Shown in pieces: positions 45,153-52,637 of a DNA stretch of 64,000 nucleotides; positions within the stretch are counted from its first letter, which is position 1, and every line of letters starts with the position of its first letter. The notes under the pieces were generated by a model. The model did no database searches and had not been told where the DNA came from. It saw only the letters and a list, made by a program, of their open reading frames with translations. A program made the position numbers and the translations under genes. The DNA is taken from the NCBI RefSeq assembly GCF_008312935.1, contig NZ_VSZO01000015.1, positions 213,286-277,285 of the forward strand, written 5' to 3'. Origin of the DNA: Roseiconus lacunae. GTDB taxonomy: Bacteria > Planctomycetota > Planctomycetia > Pirellulales > Pirellulaceae.

Positions 45153-45230
45153 CCCTTCGCCTACTTTTGAACTAAGGTAGCGGAACTTGCCGACGGCTTG
45201 TCGAATTAGTCAAAAATGCGACGAACATAG

Positions 45231-45296
45231 TCGCGTTGTGCTCCGCAAAAGTAGCGATGACGTAGGCAGCTTTCACGGAATGAAAGGCGACTACAG
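45231..45296 (-). repeat. interspersed palindromic repeat family A, copy 1
   Basis: Read on the minus strand it gives GTCGCCTTTCATTCCGTGAA, then AGC, a spacer, and GCTACTTTTGCGGAGCACAA followed by CGCGA. It aligns over its whole length with 46899-46966 on the plus strand. The core CTTTCA/TGAAAG is an inverted repeat; in the other copy the pair reads CTTTCGC/GCGAAAG, a compensatory change. Intergenic, downstream of the giant gene. Confidence 0.75.
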
Positions 45297-45422
45297 CTAA
45301 ATCAGATGGCCGCCAAGGGTTTCGGAATCACCTGCATCTCCGAAATCACCCTTCCGCTTGCGGGAGGGGCGGACGTTTAAGCGGCCGGGGAGGGCGGGCG
45401 TCTCATCAACATCTGAAATCAC

Positions 45423-45485
45423 AATCAGCCGAATGGCGTTTGCCACGGTTCCTGTACAACGTCTCCGGCTAGCGCCCGTCGGTTG
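45423..45485 (-). repeat. interspersed repeat family B, copy 2
   Basis: The reverse complement begins CAACCGACGGGCGCTAGCC and ends CGTGGCAAACGCCATTCGG plus CTGATT. It matches 4895-4957 in length and order. Lies in the gap after the giant gene. Confidence 0.7.
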
Positions 45486-45849
45486 GTAAGCCGAGCCGAA
45501 CCACCGGGCTAGACGGAATACCTAATCCGGCGCCGGAACCCCATCGCGCCGACACTGCGAGTCGTGTTTCGAAATGGCGTCTGCGATCGACTTCGCTCGC
45601 GCCAGGTTCGCCATCGATTCGGGGAGCTTTCGTCACGAGCGGCTACCGACGACATGCCTTTTTTGGGCGAAGACACCGTTCGCTACTTAGACGTACCAAG
45701 TGTCGAGTCCCCAACGGACACTCGACCGTGGCGATTGTCGTGCCGCCGGAACGGGCGTCTGGCTTGGCTTTACACGCCATCAGGGAAAAAAACGGCCACC
45801 CTCCGAACCCATCTGCCACCCCGGTGTCCCTCTTCTTAACAGATCAAAC

Positions 45850-45878
45850 TTGCCTTCGACTTGCCTGGCAACGATAAT
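45850..45878 (+). promoter_or_regulatory. sigma-70-like promoter for the candidate small RNA
   Basis: TTGCCT at 45850-45855 and GATAAT at 45873-45878 are separated by exactly 17 bases. They match the consensus -35 and -10 boxes at 4/6 and 5/6 positions. Transcription would begin near 45885, just before the hairpin at 45890-45910. Confidence 0.5.
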
Positions 45879-45884
45879 CTGTTT

Positions 45885-46155
45885 GTCGGGTCGCACTAAC
45901 GCGGTGCGACGGACTAACTCCGAACGCCGCCGGCACCACTCTTGTTGGCGCAAGGGGCCGGACGCGTCTAACCATCAAAGTGAAGGAGGTGATCAAGTGG
46001 ATTATTGCTGTACTAGCCAACGGGGAAGTAACCCGTAGACCCAGTCGGCGGGCTGACGCTTATGGGTCAGCTTCCCCACTCGAGATCATCCTTTGATCGC
46101 GAGATATTGCCCGTTTGTCGTGGTTTTACCTTGGCCGCGACAAACGGGTTTTTTC
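45885..46155 (+). ncRNA. candidate structured small RNA with own promoter and terminator
   Basis: No convincing protein gene covers this stretch. It contains a perfect 7-bp hairpin GTCGCAC/GTGCGAC (45890-45896 with 45904-45910). A stem pairs 46022-46034 (GGGGAAGTAACCC) with 46064-46077 (GGGTCAGCTTCCCC). An outer pairing joins AAGGAGGTGATC (45983-45994) to GATCATCCTT (46084-46093) with one bulge. An intrinsic terminator ends it at 46154. AAGGAGGTGATC is a perfect complement of the usual 16S rRNA 3' tail; seven bases downstream of the AGGAGG, a GTG at 45997 opens a 13-codon frame (VDYCCTSQRGSNP) ending at 46038. It could be a free RNA, a leader of the gene at 46392, or a short-peptide gene with a masked ribosome binding site. 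It is not recognisable as tmRNA, SRP RNA or RNase P RNA. Confidence 0.55.
46110..46154 (+). terminator. strong intrinsic terminator
   Basis: CCCGTTTGTCG (46110-46120) and CGACAAACGGG (46138-46148) form a perfect 11-bp stem with a 17-base loop, directly followed by TTTTTT (46149-46154). It would end the small RNA transcribed from about 45885. Confidence 0.88.
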
Positions 46156-46391
46156 GTGCGCCGAGGGCCCGTCTCCACTTGCCCAAACACGGATCAATTC
46201 CGATTTGAGAGGACGAAATCGAGGATACCAAACACTTCGATCGCCATTGCAAGTCGATGCGCGAGCGTCGAGTCTCGATACCCGTTGGAGCCAATCGGTG
46301 GGGTGTGTTGAATTGGGAACGACTCGATTAAGATTCATCCGCACTGCCCCCGTCCAAATCGGATCAAATTCTCAGTCTTTCGGTGACGCCC

Positions 46392-46766
46392 ATGGCATCC
46401 CTTGACCCCCAAACCCGGCAAAACCTTCTTAACGACGGGCGTCGTCTGGCGTTGATGTGCGCCTGGTTCGACAACGAGTTTCCGGAGGAGTTCAGCCCGC
46501 AGCAAAAGCGAGAGCACCTTGAGTCGGTGTACGGCGACGGGGGAGAAACCGCGTCACTATTCGAGGACCTTGACCGAGCCTTCGAGCAACCGATTTCAGA
46601 AGATCAACTTGATGAACTTTTTATGCGATCGGCGGCGTGGTTCGAGGCGATCGATCCTGCCGACAATGGATACGACACACTTGAAGAAGCCTTGACCGGG
46701 ATCTTTGACGACGAAGGCCACACGGCAAAGCTGTACCGCGAGATTAAAGCCCGCGCGAGCGTCTGA
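46392..46766 (+). CDS. small acidic hypothetical protein, 124 residues
   Basis: Starts at ATG 46392 (a GTG three codons upstream is possible). The protein begins MASLDPQTRQNLLNDGRRLA and is rich in Asp/Glu, with helices such as PQQKREHLESVYG, SEDQLDELFMRSAAWFEAID and GHTAKLYREIKARA. There is no signal peptide, membrane segment or recognisable catalytic motif. It is probably a small cytoplasmic helical protein. It follows the small RNA terminator by about 240 bases and precedes tRNA-Arg. I do not recognise the family. Coding potential is supported by length, a clean start and planctomycete-like codon use. Confidence 0.65.
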   Translation: MASLDPQTRQNLLNDGRRLALMCAWFDNEFPEEFSPQQKREHLESVYGDGGETASLFEDLDRAFEQPISEDQLDELFMRSAAWFEAIDPADNGYDTLEEALTGIFDDEGHTAKLYREIKARASV

Positions 46767-47195
46767 TGGCACTCAACCACAGATCGGTCAGGGGGGCAAA
46801 GGGTCGGTAGGGCAAGTCTCCAGCAGGGCAATCCTTTCGAATGGGACTTCGCGAGTCACTCCGGCGGACTGGTTCGCAGTTGAGGGCCTGTCAAGTTTCT
46901 ATCGTCGCCTTTCGCTCTGCGAAAGTAGCGTTCATGCGTCTGCTTTTGCGGAGAAGAAGGCGACAGTAAGAGAAATCAATCTGAAAATCAATACACGGTT
47001 AGGGCGAGTCGTACGAGGCCGCCGTCATGGGGCGCAAAGTTCGCTTCCCAATAGAGTGGCAATGGAATACAATCTCGCAAAGCGTGCGACGAATGAAAGG
47101 TGAGCACCAAAACAGTGGGAATACGCATCCCAGTCCCGAAAAAAGCTCGTCTTCGGTGCAGCAATAGCGACATGTAGCACACGCAATCCCCACAA
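46767..47195 (+). other. intergenic stretch between the small acidic gene and tRNA-Arg
   Basis: Holds repeat family A copy 2 (46899-46966). Otherwise nothing convincing: short frames here have no start signals or family features. Confidence 0.5.
46899..46966 (+). repeat. interspersed palindromic repeat family A, copy 2
   Basis: Contains GTCGCCTTTCGCTCTGCGAA followed by AGTAGC, with a perfect CTTTCGC/GCGAAAG hairpin, then a spacer and GCTTTTGCGGAGAAGAAGGC followed by GACAG. It is inverted relative to copy 1 at 45231-45296; the two copies flank the small RNA and the small acidic gene. Confidence 0.75.
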
Positions 47196-47269
47196 GCGCC
47201 CATAGCTCAGCTGGATAGAGCATCGGACTTCTAATCCGACGGTCGGAGGTTCGAATCCTCCTGGGCGTG
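47196..47269 (+). tRNA. tRNA-Arg (anticodon TCT)
   Basis: 74 bases fold as a complete cloverleaf: acceptor GCGCCCA/TGGGCGT, D arm GCTC-AGCTGGATA-GAGC, anticodon arm TCGGA-CTTCTAA-TCCGA with anticodon TCT, T arm GGAGG-TTCGAAT-CCTCC, discriminator G. CCA is not encoded. An integrase gene starts 131 bases downstream, so the 3' end of this tRNA is the probable attachment site of the island to the right. Confidence 0.95.
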
Positions 47270-47400
47270 CTGTAGAATAACACTGCAATTTACCGGCCGG
47301 AACGCCCATCGGCGTTACCACCTGTTTGGTGTGCGGCCCCGTTTCAAATCTGAATCTGTACCGAAAAACTCGGTCGGATTCCAAACGGGAGACGCTTCTA

Positions 47401-48642
47401 ATGGCTAGACCGAAAGCCAAAGCACCTGCACGCCGCTACCACATGAGCGGCCAATCTGTCGTCACGATCGCAGGGCGTGATTTCTACCTCGGCACGCATG
47501 ATTCACCTGAATCGATCGCAAGGTACGCCGCTCTAGTCGCCATTTATCAACAGGGCAATCTGACACTCCCTGCTGGATTCGAGCTCGCTTCGTTGGATCC
47601 TCAGGTCGCGGTCATTCTCGGTGGCATCTCAGCTCCTCAGCACCAAGCTGACACAACAGTGCTCGTCCGGCACGTCACCGCTCTGTATCGCGAGCATGTC
47701 AATGAGAAGTACCAAAACGCGAAGCAAGAAAAGCATCGGCATCTTCGGCTATGCGATCAGGTCGATGAATTGTTTGCCGACATCCTTGCAGATCAATTCG
47801 GTCCGGTAAGGCTGAAGGGGTTTCGAGCCATGCTGGTCAACGAAGGGCTTTCTAGGAAATACATCAATCGCTTGACCAACTGTGTCGTTGGCATCTTTAA
47901 ACATGCTGTCGCGGGCGAGCTCGTCGAAGTCAACGTCTTTGAACGGTTGCGGACGCTCGAACCGCTACGCAAAGGCCAAACAATAGCCCCCGAAAAAGAA
48001 AGAACTGCACCGGTGCCCCTCGAAACGGTACGCAAAACAACGGAGCATCTCTCGCCCATCATCAAAGCGATGTTGCGGATTCAAGTCGCGACCGGGATGC
48101 GCCCAAAGGAATTGTGCATGATGAGACCATGCGACATCGATCGAAAAGGCGAGGTCTGGATTTACCGTCCTAGCGAACACAAGACCCAATGGTGCGGGAA
48201 GGATAAGGCAATACCCATTGTCGGTGACGCTCGAGAAGCAGTGACCGAGTTCCTGCAACGATCTCCCGAAAGCTATTGCTTCTCTCCCAAGGAAGCGATG
48301 GCGTGGCGACATGCGCAAGCAGCAGCGCGACGGAAGACACCGAAAAACCAAGGGAATCGACCAGGGAGTAATCGAAAAAAGACTCCGAAGCGTCTACCTC
48401 GGGAGCGATACGACTCTGCATCCTATCGCCAAGCAATTGCGAGAGCGATCGTTGTCGCAAACGTCGAAAAATGGACTCCGTATCAAATTCGACATCTCAC
48501 AGCGACGGAAGTCAGGGCCGCACTTGGCATCGAGGATGCAAAGGCATTGCTGGGGCACTCTACCGCATTGATGACTGAACACTACGCCCGTGAAAGCGAA
48601 GAAGCAGCGACGCGTGCCGCGAATGCAGCCCCCAAGCTCTAA
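47401..48642 (+). CDS. tyrosine site-specific recombinase (integrase)
   Basis: 413 residues from the ATG at 47401 (GGAG lies about 12 bases upstream); a longer frame from 47326 would begin only 57 bases after the tRNA and adds no family sequence. It integrates and excises a mobile element by DNA strand exchange. The N-terminal part is a SAM-like core-binding domain. Catalytic motifs are box I ATGMRPKEL with Arg234, the box II segment YQIRHLTAT with Arg364 and His365 (a Tyr replaces the usual first His), GHS at 385-387, and the nucleophile Tyr395 in TEHYARE. All essential positions are present, so it is probably active. It sits just downstream of tRNA-Arg, the classic arrangement for island integration into a tRNA 3' end. 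Confidence 0.93.
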   Translation: MARPKAKAPARRYHMSGQSVVTIAGRDFYLGTHDSPESIARYAALVAIYQQGNLTLPAGFELASLDPQVAVILGGISAPQHQADTTVLVRHVTALYREHVNEKYQNAKQEKHRHLRLCDQVDELFADILADQFGPVRLKGFRAMLVNEGLSRKYINRLTNCVVGIFKHAVAGELVEVNVFERLRTLEPLRKGQTIAPEKERTAPVPLETVRKTTEHLSPIIKAMLRIQVATGMRPKELCMMRPCDIDRKGEVWIYRPSEHKTQWCGKDKAIPIVGDAREAVTEFLQRSPESYCFSPKEAMAWRHAQAAARRKTPKNQGNRPGSNRKKTPKRLPRERYDSASYRQAIARAIVVANVEKWTPYQIRHLTATEVRAALGIEDAKALLGHSTALMTEHYARESEEAATRAANAAPKL

Positions 48643-48759
48643 CAACTAGATTCATCGCCAGATTGAAGACACTTCGCCGTTTGCCTGCTCGGGGCAGACG
48701 CGAAATATCGTTCATCTTGGAAAACATCATTGGTATCCAACAGAAGAGAAGCAGCGGCG

Positions 48760-49458
48760 ATGGAATTTCAACCGAACGATCTGGACTATGAAGTACGGAT
48801 CCAGTCTGCAATCAAGTGCCGGCAAAAACTGCTTCCGGCGGCGATTTTGATCGATGAGCTCGCTTCCACAAAGATCTCGATTGATTCGGCATCGAAGATA
48901 AAGCAGGCCAATGAGTTGATCACCACGCTAGCGGATGAGCTTCGTCATATTCGAGATCATATCGCTCGCGAGAATGGCCCCCGCGCAAACTTGGATGGCT
49001 TTCGCAACTACCAAATATTCGCAAGTTTTGAACAGGGATTTCGAATAGCTGCCCTGGCAGTCATACGGATCAAAGAAACCCTGCGTCGATCTGGCGATCT
49101 GAATTGGCAATACTGCAAATCAGAAGCCACTAGCCTCCGCTGTGCGTTTCGTGCGTTTAGCGATTTCCTCGATCTCATGTGTCGCTTGAGTAAGCAGGAT
49201 GTTGTCCCAACCGTTTCTCTCGCGACGCTTCAAATGAAGATCCCATGGGAAAAGCGAACGGTCGCAATGAGCAAGGCGGACGCGATTCAGCTGATTGGGA
49301 CGCCACCAATCATCACGAGTGAACGAGGAGCACGAGACTATCTCAACGTGATGATCGAATCCGGGGAATACGACTGCGAGATGATCGGACCGAACAGATT
49401 CGTTTTCAACATTGACCAGTTTCCGGAGAAATACCGAAACGACATCAAGAGAATCTAG
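48760..49458 (+). CDS. hypothetical protein, 232 residues, island core
   Basis: ATG at 48760 after GAAGAGAAGCAGCGGCG; an alternative TTG lies ten codons upstream. The first part is helical (VRIQSAIKCRQKLLPAAILI, NELITTLADELRHIRDHIAR). The C-terminal 60 residues (SKADAIQLIGTPPIITSERG, then ARDYLNVMIESGEYDCEMIG) resemble a small winged or HTH-like fold, but this is a guess. No catalytic motif or signal peptide. It lies between the integrase and the excisionase-like gene on the same strand, so it probably belongs to the mobile element. Family not recognised. Confidence 0.6.
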   Translation: MEFQPNDLDYEVRIQSAIKCRQKLLPAAILIDELASTKISIDSASKIKQANELITTLADELRHIRDHIARENGPRANLDGFRNYQIFASFEQGFRIAALAVIRIKETLRRSGDLNWQYCKSEATSLRCAFRAFSDFLDLMCRLSKQDVVPTVSLATLQMKIPWEKRTVAMSKADAIQLIGTPPIITSERGARDYLNVMIESGEYDCEMIGPNRFVFNIDQFPEKYRNDIKRI

Positions 49459-49574
49459 CCTCATCACAGGACGTGCGAAATTCAGCAGAATTCGGCAGCT
49501 TCCGGAAAAGCGTTCGAATGTCAGTACATACTCCCACGCGTTGCAAGTCGAGTCCCCAAACGCAGGAGTTTACA

Positions 49575-49826
49575 ATGTCATGCAATACCGATTTCGCCAG
49601 TCAAAACGTTCAGAAGATCCTGACCGAGGACGTTCTGACTCTTCAAGATGCCCGCCAAGAACTCCGGCAACTACTGGGTAAAAGACCCGACAAGACAACT
49701 CTCTATCGTTGGTGTTTGCGTGGCGTCAACGGATCACGTCTTGAACATGTCCGAATTGGAAATCGGATTTTAACAAGCCGGCAAGCTCTCACTCGCTTTA
49801 TCACGGCCAGAACTGCCAACGCGTAA
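49575..49826 (+). CDS. DUF1580-like small DNA-binding protein, probably excisionase/regulator
   Basis: 83 residues from the ATG at 49575, chosen because CAGGAG lies 6 bases upstream; a longer frame from 49473 has no such site. The sequence LTLQDARQELRQLLGKRPDK, then TTLYRWCLRGVNG and LEHVRIGNRILTSRQALTRF matches the layout of the planctomycete DUF1580 family, a MerR/excisionase-like winged helix-turn-helix (the 'R..S..TL.RW...GV.G..LE....G.R.TS.EAL.RF' pattern). Such proteins direct excision or regulate mobile elements. Its position between integrase and primase-helicase fits an excisionase (recombination directionality) role, which is inference. Confidence 0.75.
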   Translation: MSCNTDFASQNVQKILTEDVLTLQDARQELRQLLGKRPDKTTLYRWCLRGVNGSRLEHVRIGNRILTSRQALTRFITARTANA

Positions 49827-50070
49827 CAGCCGTTCTAGATACGACAACAGATGGCTTCCACCAACAGCCGGTATCGCGGATCGAAATTCGATTCGGCGAC
49901 CGGCTATTTCTTTGCCGTCAAGCGATCTTTGAACCTTCGGAGTCAGCCAGTTTGACACCGTTGAATCTTCTCAACCGAACGCCGCGAATGTTTTTAAATG
50001 CCGAAATGTCGCAACAGGATCATCTCAACACTCTTCGATATTTTAAGTCCCCTGTGAATGAGGGCAGAAA

Positions 50071-52497
50071 ATGAGAACTCTTAAACTCATCGAAGAATCA
50101 CAGGAAAAACTGAATGGGGAATCGTCGCCCAATAGTGTTCAAACGAAAGGCACCTCATCGAACAATCGATCGGATAGATTCACTCTCGTTCGTGAATGCC
50201 TGTCTGAAGATATCTCCGCTCGACAGACATTGCTGATTTATCTCGGTTACTTAGGGGCCGACTCGATACTTCAGGGCCAACCATTCATTGCAGAATTTTG
50301 CCCCACAACAAAGCCAAAAGCTCGGTTTTTCAATCCCGAACGCGGCAAAGGCGTGGTCAATGGCAAGGATATTGACTGGAAAGACTGGATTGATTTCGCC
50401 AAATTGCACGGAGTTCAGATCAACGAAGTTGCCTCGATTCTTGGAATCGGTTCTGGCAGGCATATGCCCTCGGCTTCTTCGAACTTGATTACTCTCCAGG
50501 GAGAATCAAAACGAGAGCCAGTTTATGAAGATGTGAAGTCGTCTAAACCTTCATTTCCAGATTTGAAAATTCAGGATTGGGATGATGGCGCAAAACGTTT
50601 GGCTCAGATGTTTTTGCTGAAGAAAGGTTGGAACCCCGACAACGTCGATCGATTGATCAATGCCGGAATTCGATTTTCTAAATTCAAGTTTGGTAAACGT
50701 TGGGAAAATGCAATCGCTGTTCCAGTCTTCGGCGAGTCGCTGGAAAAAGGGACGCCGGTCAATTGGATGGTGATGCCTGCGAGTGGACTCAAATGGCCGC
50801 TTAGCAAAGGTCCAAAATCCACATTGACGATGAAACGCGAACATGGTGCTCACGCCGGCATTGCAATCCCGCAAAATGCGTTCGAGCTTCTTCGCTCGAA
50901 AGATCTCTGTTCGTTGACCGCCTGCAAGACCGAAGGCTGCTCTGATTATCTCGCGTTGTTACTTCGAGATGATCGCTCGGATGACGTGATCCCATGGACT
51001 AACCCGTTCGGCTGTGACAAGCAAAATGCGACCTATCGAGACGATCCATGGATTTTTCGCCTGTTCCAAGGAGTTAACTCTATCGTCATCCATGACTGCG
51101 ACGAGCCAGGACAGCGATCCGCAATCGGTGACCCATTGGCCGAAGATGACAAACTTTATGGATGGTGTCAGAGGCTTGTCCAACACGGATCCCCCGCGCG
51201 GAATTTGATCGTTCCAAATCCCGATGAAGTGAAAGGATATGACTTGAATGACTATTTCGCGCAGGGCGGGACAACGAATGAGCTGTTGGACATGGCGTGT
51301 ATTCTTCCGGTGATTGAATTCCCGACCGAAACGATTCAAGAAATTGAGCGAGACGAAGCTGATCCAGAACGCGATGATCCCGAACCGGTTTCGGTTGAAC
51401 CAATCGATTTAGATCGACAGGATGAAAGTGAGAAGCCTTCAACGGAAAGGCAGAAGGGTGGATGGTCGCTCAGCGAACTGATCGAGAACTTCCCTGAACG
51501 GCACGAAGAGATCATCGAGGGAGTTTGCCGCCGCGGAGAGGTCGTCAATATTATCGGTTCTCCAAAGCAGGGTAAAAGCTGGTTTCTCTACTTGCTTGCG
51601 TTTTGCCTATGTTCAGGTCGCGATTGGCTGGGACGAAAAGTTCATAAATCCCGCGTGTTGGTCTTTGACAACGAGATCCATCGAACGGAGCTCGCTTTTC
51701 GATTGCAGACTGTAGCTGATGCACTTGGGATCCCCGTTGCCGACGTTTCCGATAATCTCACCATTGACCCATTGAGAGGAAACCTCGTCTGCCTGGTGAA
51801 GTTGTGTTCGATTTTGAATGATGAATACGACGAGCAGAACTACGACGTCATTTTTCTCGATGCGTTTTATCGCTTCATTCCTGATGACGTTGATGAGAAC
51901 AGCAACAGCCAAATGACGTCACTCTACAACACGCTGGATGCCATCGCGCAAAAACAGAACGCGACGATCATCTTGAACCACCACACCAGCAAAGGTGACC
52001 AATCATCCAAAAACGTGACCGACGTGGGAGCCGGGGCTGGCGCAATGACTCGAGCCTGTGATTCGCACCTAATCCTGCGTCCTCACGAGCAAGACGGATG
52101 TGCTGTGCTTGAGGCGGTCTGTCGTTCAAATCCAAGCCCTGAACCGACGACGATCAAGTTCGATTTCCCGCTTTGGCGTCCGGTAGCGATTGAACCAAAG
52201 CTGAAACGTCAACCTTCGCCGTCCGAGTTGCGACAAGCAAAGAGTGATGCGGAAACTGAAAACAAAGTTCTTGAGGTGCTTGCAGGGAAAAACGACTGGA
52301 TGTCGGTCAGTTCGATTCGTCGGAATACAGTCTACGGGCAGCAGCGAATAGAGCGATCTCTTTGTCGATTGCTCGAGAAGAAAATGGTCTCGCGGAAAGA
52401 TGTGGAGAATCCAAAGAAGAATGGGGAAGAGATCCCGATGTATCGGAACATCTTTGTCGACGGTGTTGAGCGAATTTCTGACGATCCTCTTCCGTAG
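50071..52497 (+). CDS. TOPRIM plus RecA-like primase-helicase / replication protein
   Basis: 808 residues. After an N-terminal segment of unclear fold there is a TOPRIM-like domain at about residues 275-410: LTACKTEGCSDYLALLL supplies the Glu motif, SIVIHDCDEPGQRSA the DxD-like motif, and NPDEVKGYDLNDYF follows, as in DnaG/gp4-type primases. A RecA/RepA-type ATPase at about 485-690 has Walker A GSPKQGKS (about 496-503), Walker B VIFLDAFYRF (about 592-601) and LNHHTSKG. The C-terminal 100 residues form a likely winged helix (EVLAGKNDWMSVSSIRRNTV). A fused primase-helicase in an integrase-bearing island suggests self-replication after excision. A palindrome/iteron cluster, a possible origin, begins right after the stop. 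Alternative: a RepA-like helicase with an inactive TOPRIM. Confidence 0.82.
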   Translation: MRTLKLIEESQEKLNGESSPNSVQTKGTSSNNRSDRFTLVRECLSEDISARQTLLIYLGYLGADSILQGQPFIAEFCPTTKPKARFFNPERGKGVVNGKDIDWKDWIDFAKLHGVQINEVASILGIGSGRHMPSASSNLITLQGESKREPVYEDVKSSKPSFPDLKIQDWDDGAKRLAQMFLLKKGWNPDNVDRLINAGIRFSKFKFGKRWENAIAVPVFGESLEKGTPVNWMVMPASGLKWPLSKGPKSTLTMKREHGAHAGIAIPQNAFELLRSKDLCSLTACKTEGCSDYLALLLRDDRSDDVIPWTNPFGCDKQNATYRDDPWIFRLFQGVNSIVIHDCDEPGQRSAIGDPLAEDDKLYGWCQRLVQHGSPARNLIVPNPDEVKGYDLNDYFAQGGTTNELLDMACILPVIEFPTETIQEIERDEADPERDDPEPVSVEPIDLDRQDESEKPSTERQKGGWSLSELIENFPERHEEIIEGVCRRGEVVNIIGSPKQGKSWFLYLLAFCLCSGRDWLGRKVHKSRVLVFDNEIHRTELAFRLQTVADALGIPVADVSDNLTIDPLRGNLVCLVKLCSILNDEYDEQNYDVIFLDAFYRFIPDDVDENSNSQMTSLYNTLDAIAQKQNATIILNHHTSKGDQSSKNVTDVGAGAGAMTRACDSHLILRPHEQDGCAVLEAVCRSNPSPEPTTIKFDFPLWRPVAIEPKLKRQPSPSELRQAKSDAETENKVLEVLAGKNDWMSVSSIRRNTVYGQQRIERSLCRLLEKKMVSRKDVENPKKNGEEIPMYRNIFVDGVERISDDPLP

Positions 52498-52500
52498 TTT

Positions 52501-52637
52501 TTTTGGTATGCCGCATCGGATTTTTGGTACGTACCATTGGCAAACCAAAACACACGCGATGGTACGTACGCGGCCTATAAATAGGGCCGCGTACCATACC
52601 AATCGCAGCGTGTTATGACGCCCGTACCAATCGCGAC
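52501..52637 (+). repeat. palindrome/iteron cluster, possible replication origin or operator
   Basis: Repeated half-sites of (T)GGTACG or GGTATG occur in both orientations: TTTTGGTATG at 52501, the perfect palindrome TGGTACGTACCA at 52525-52536, a long interrupted palindrome (left arm GCGATGGTACGTACGCGGCC 52556-52575, right arm 52585-52606 with the inverse of the same words, centre TATAAATAG), and GTACCAATCGC at 52624-52634. It begins directly after the primase-helicase stop. The AT centre and multiple sites fit a replication origin bound by the Rep protein, or an operator. A terminator is less likely because no T-run follows. Confidence 0.55.

Noticed and set aside
45700..46038. 112-codon frame ending in the 13-codon micro-ORF
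   Set aside because: Its residues show no domain or composition typical of a protein; the strong ribosome site sits inside, just before the last 13 codons.
47326..47400. Longer integrase start
   Set aside because: The added 25 residues have no family match, whereas the ATG at 47401 has GGAG upstream and begins the usual basic N-terminus.
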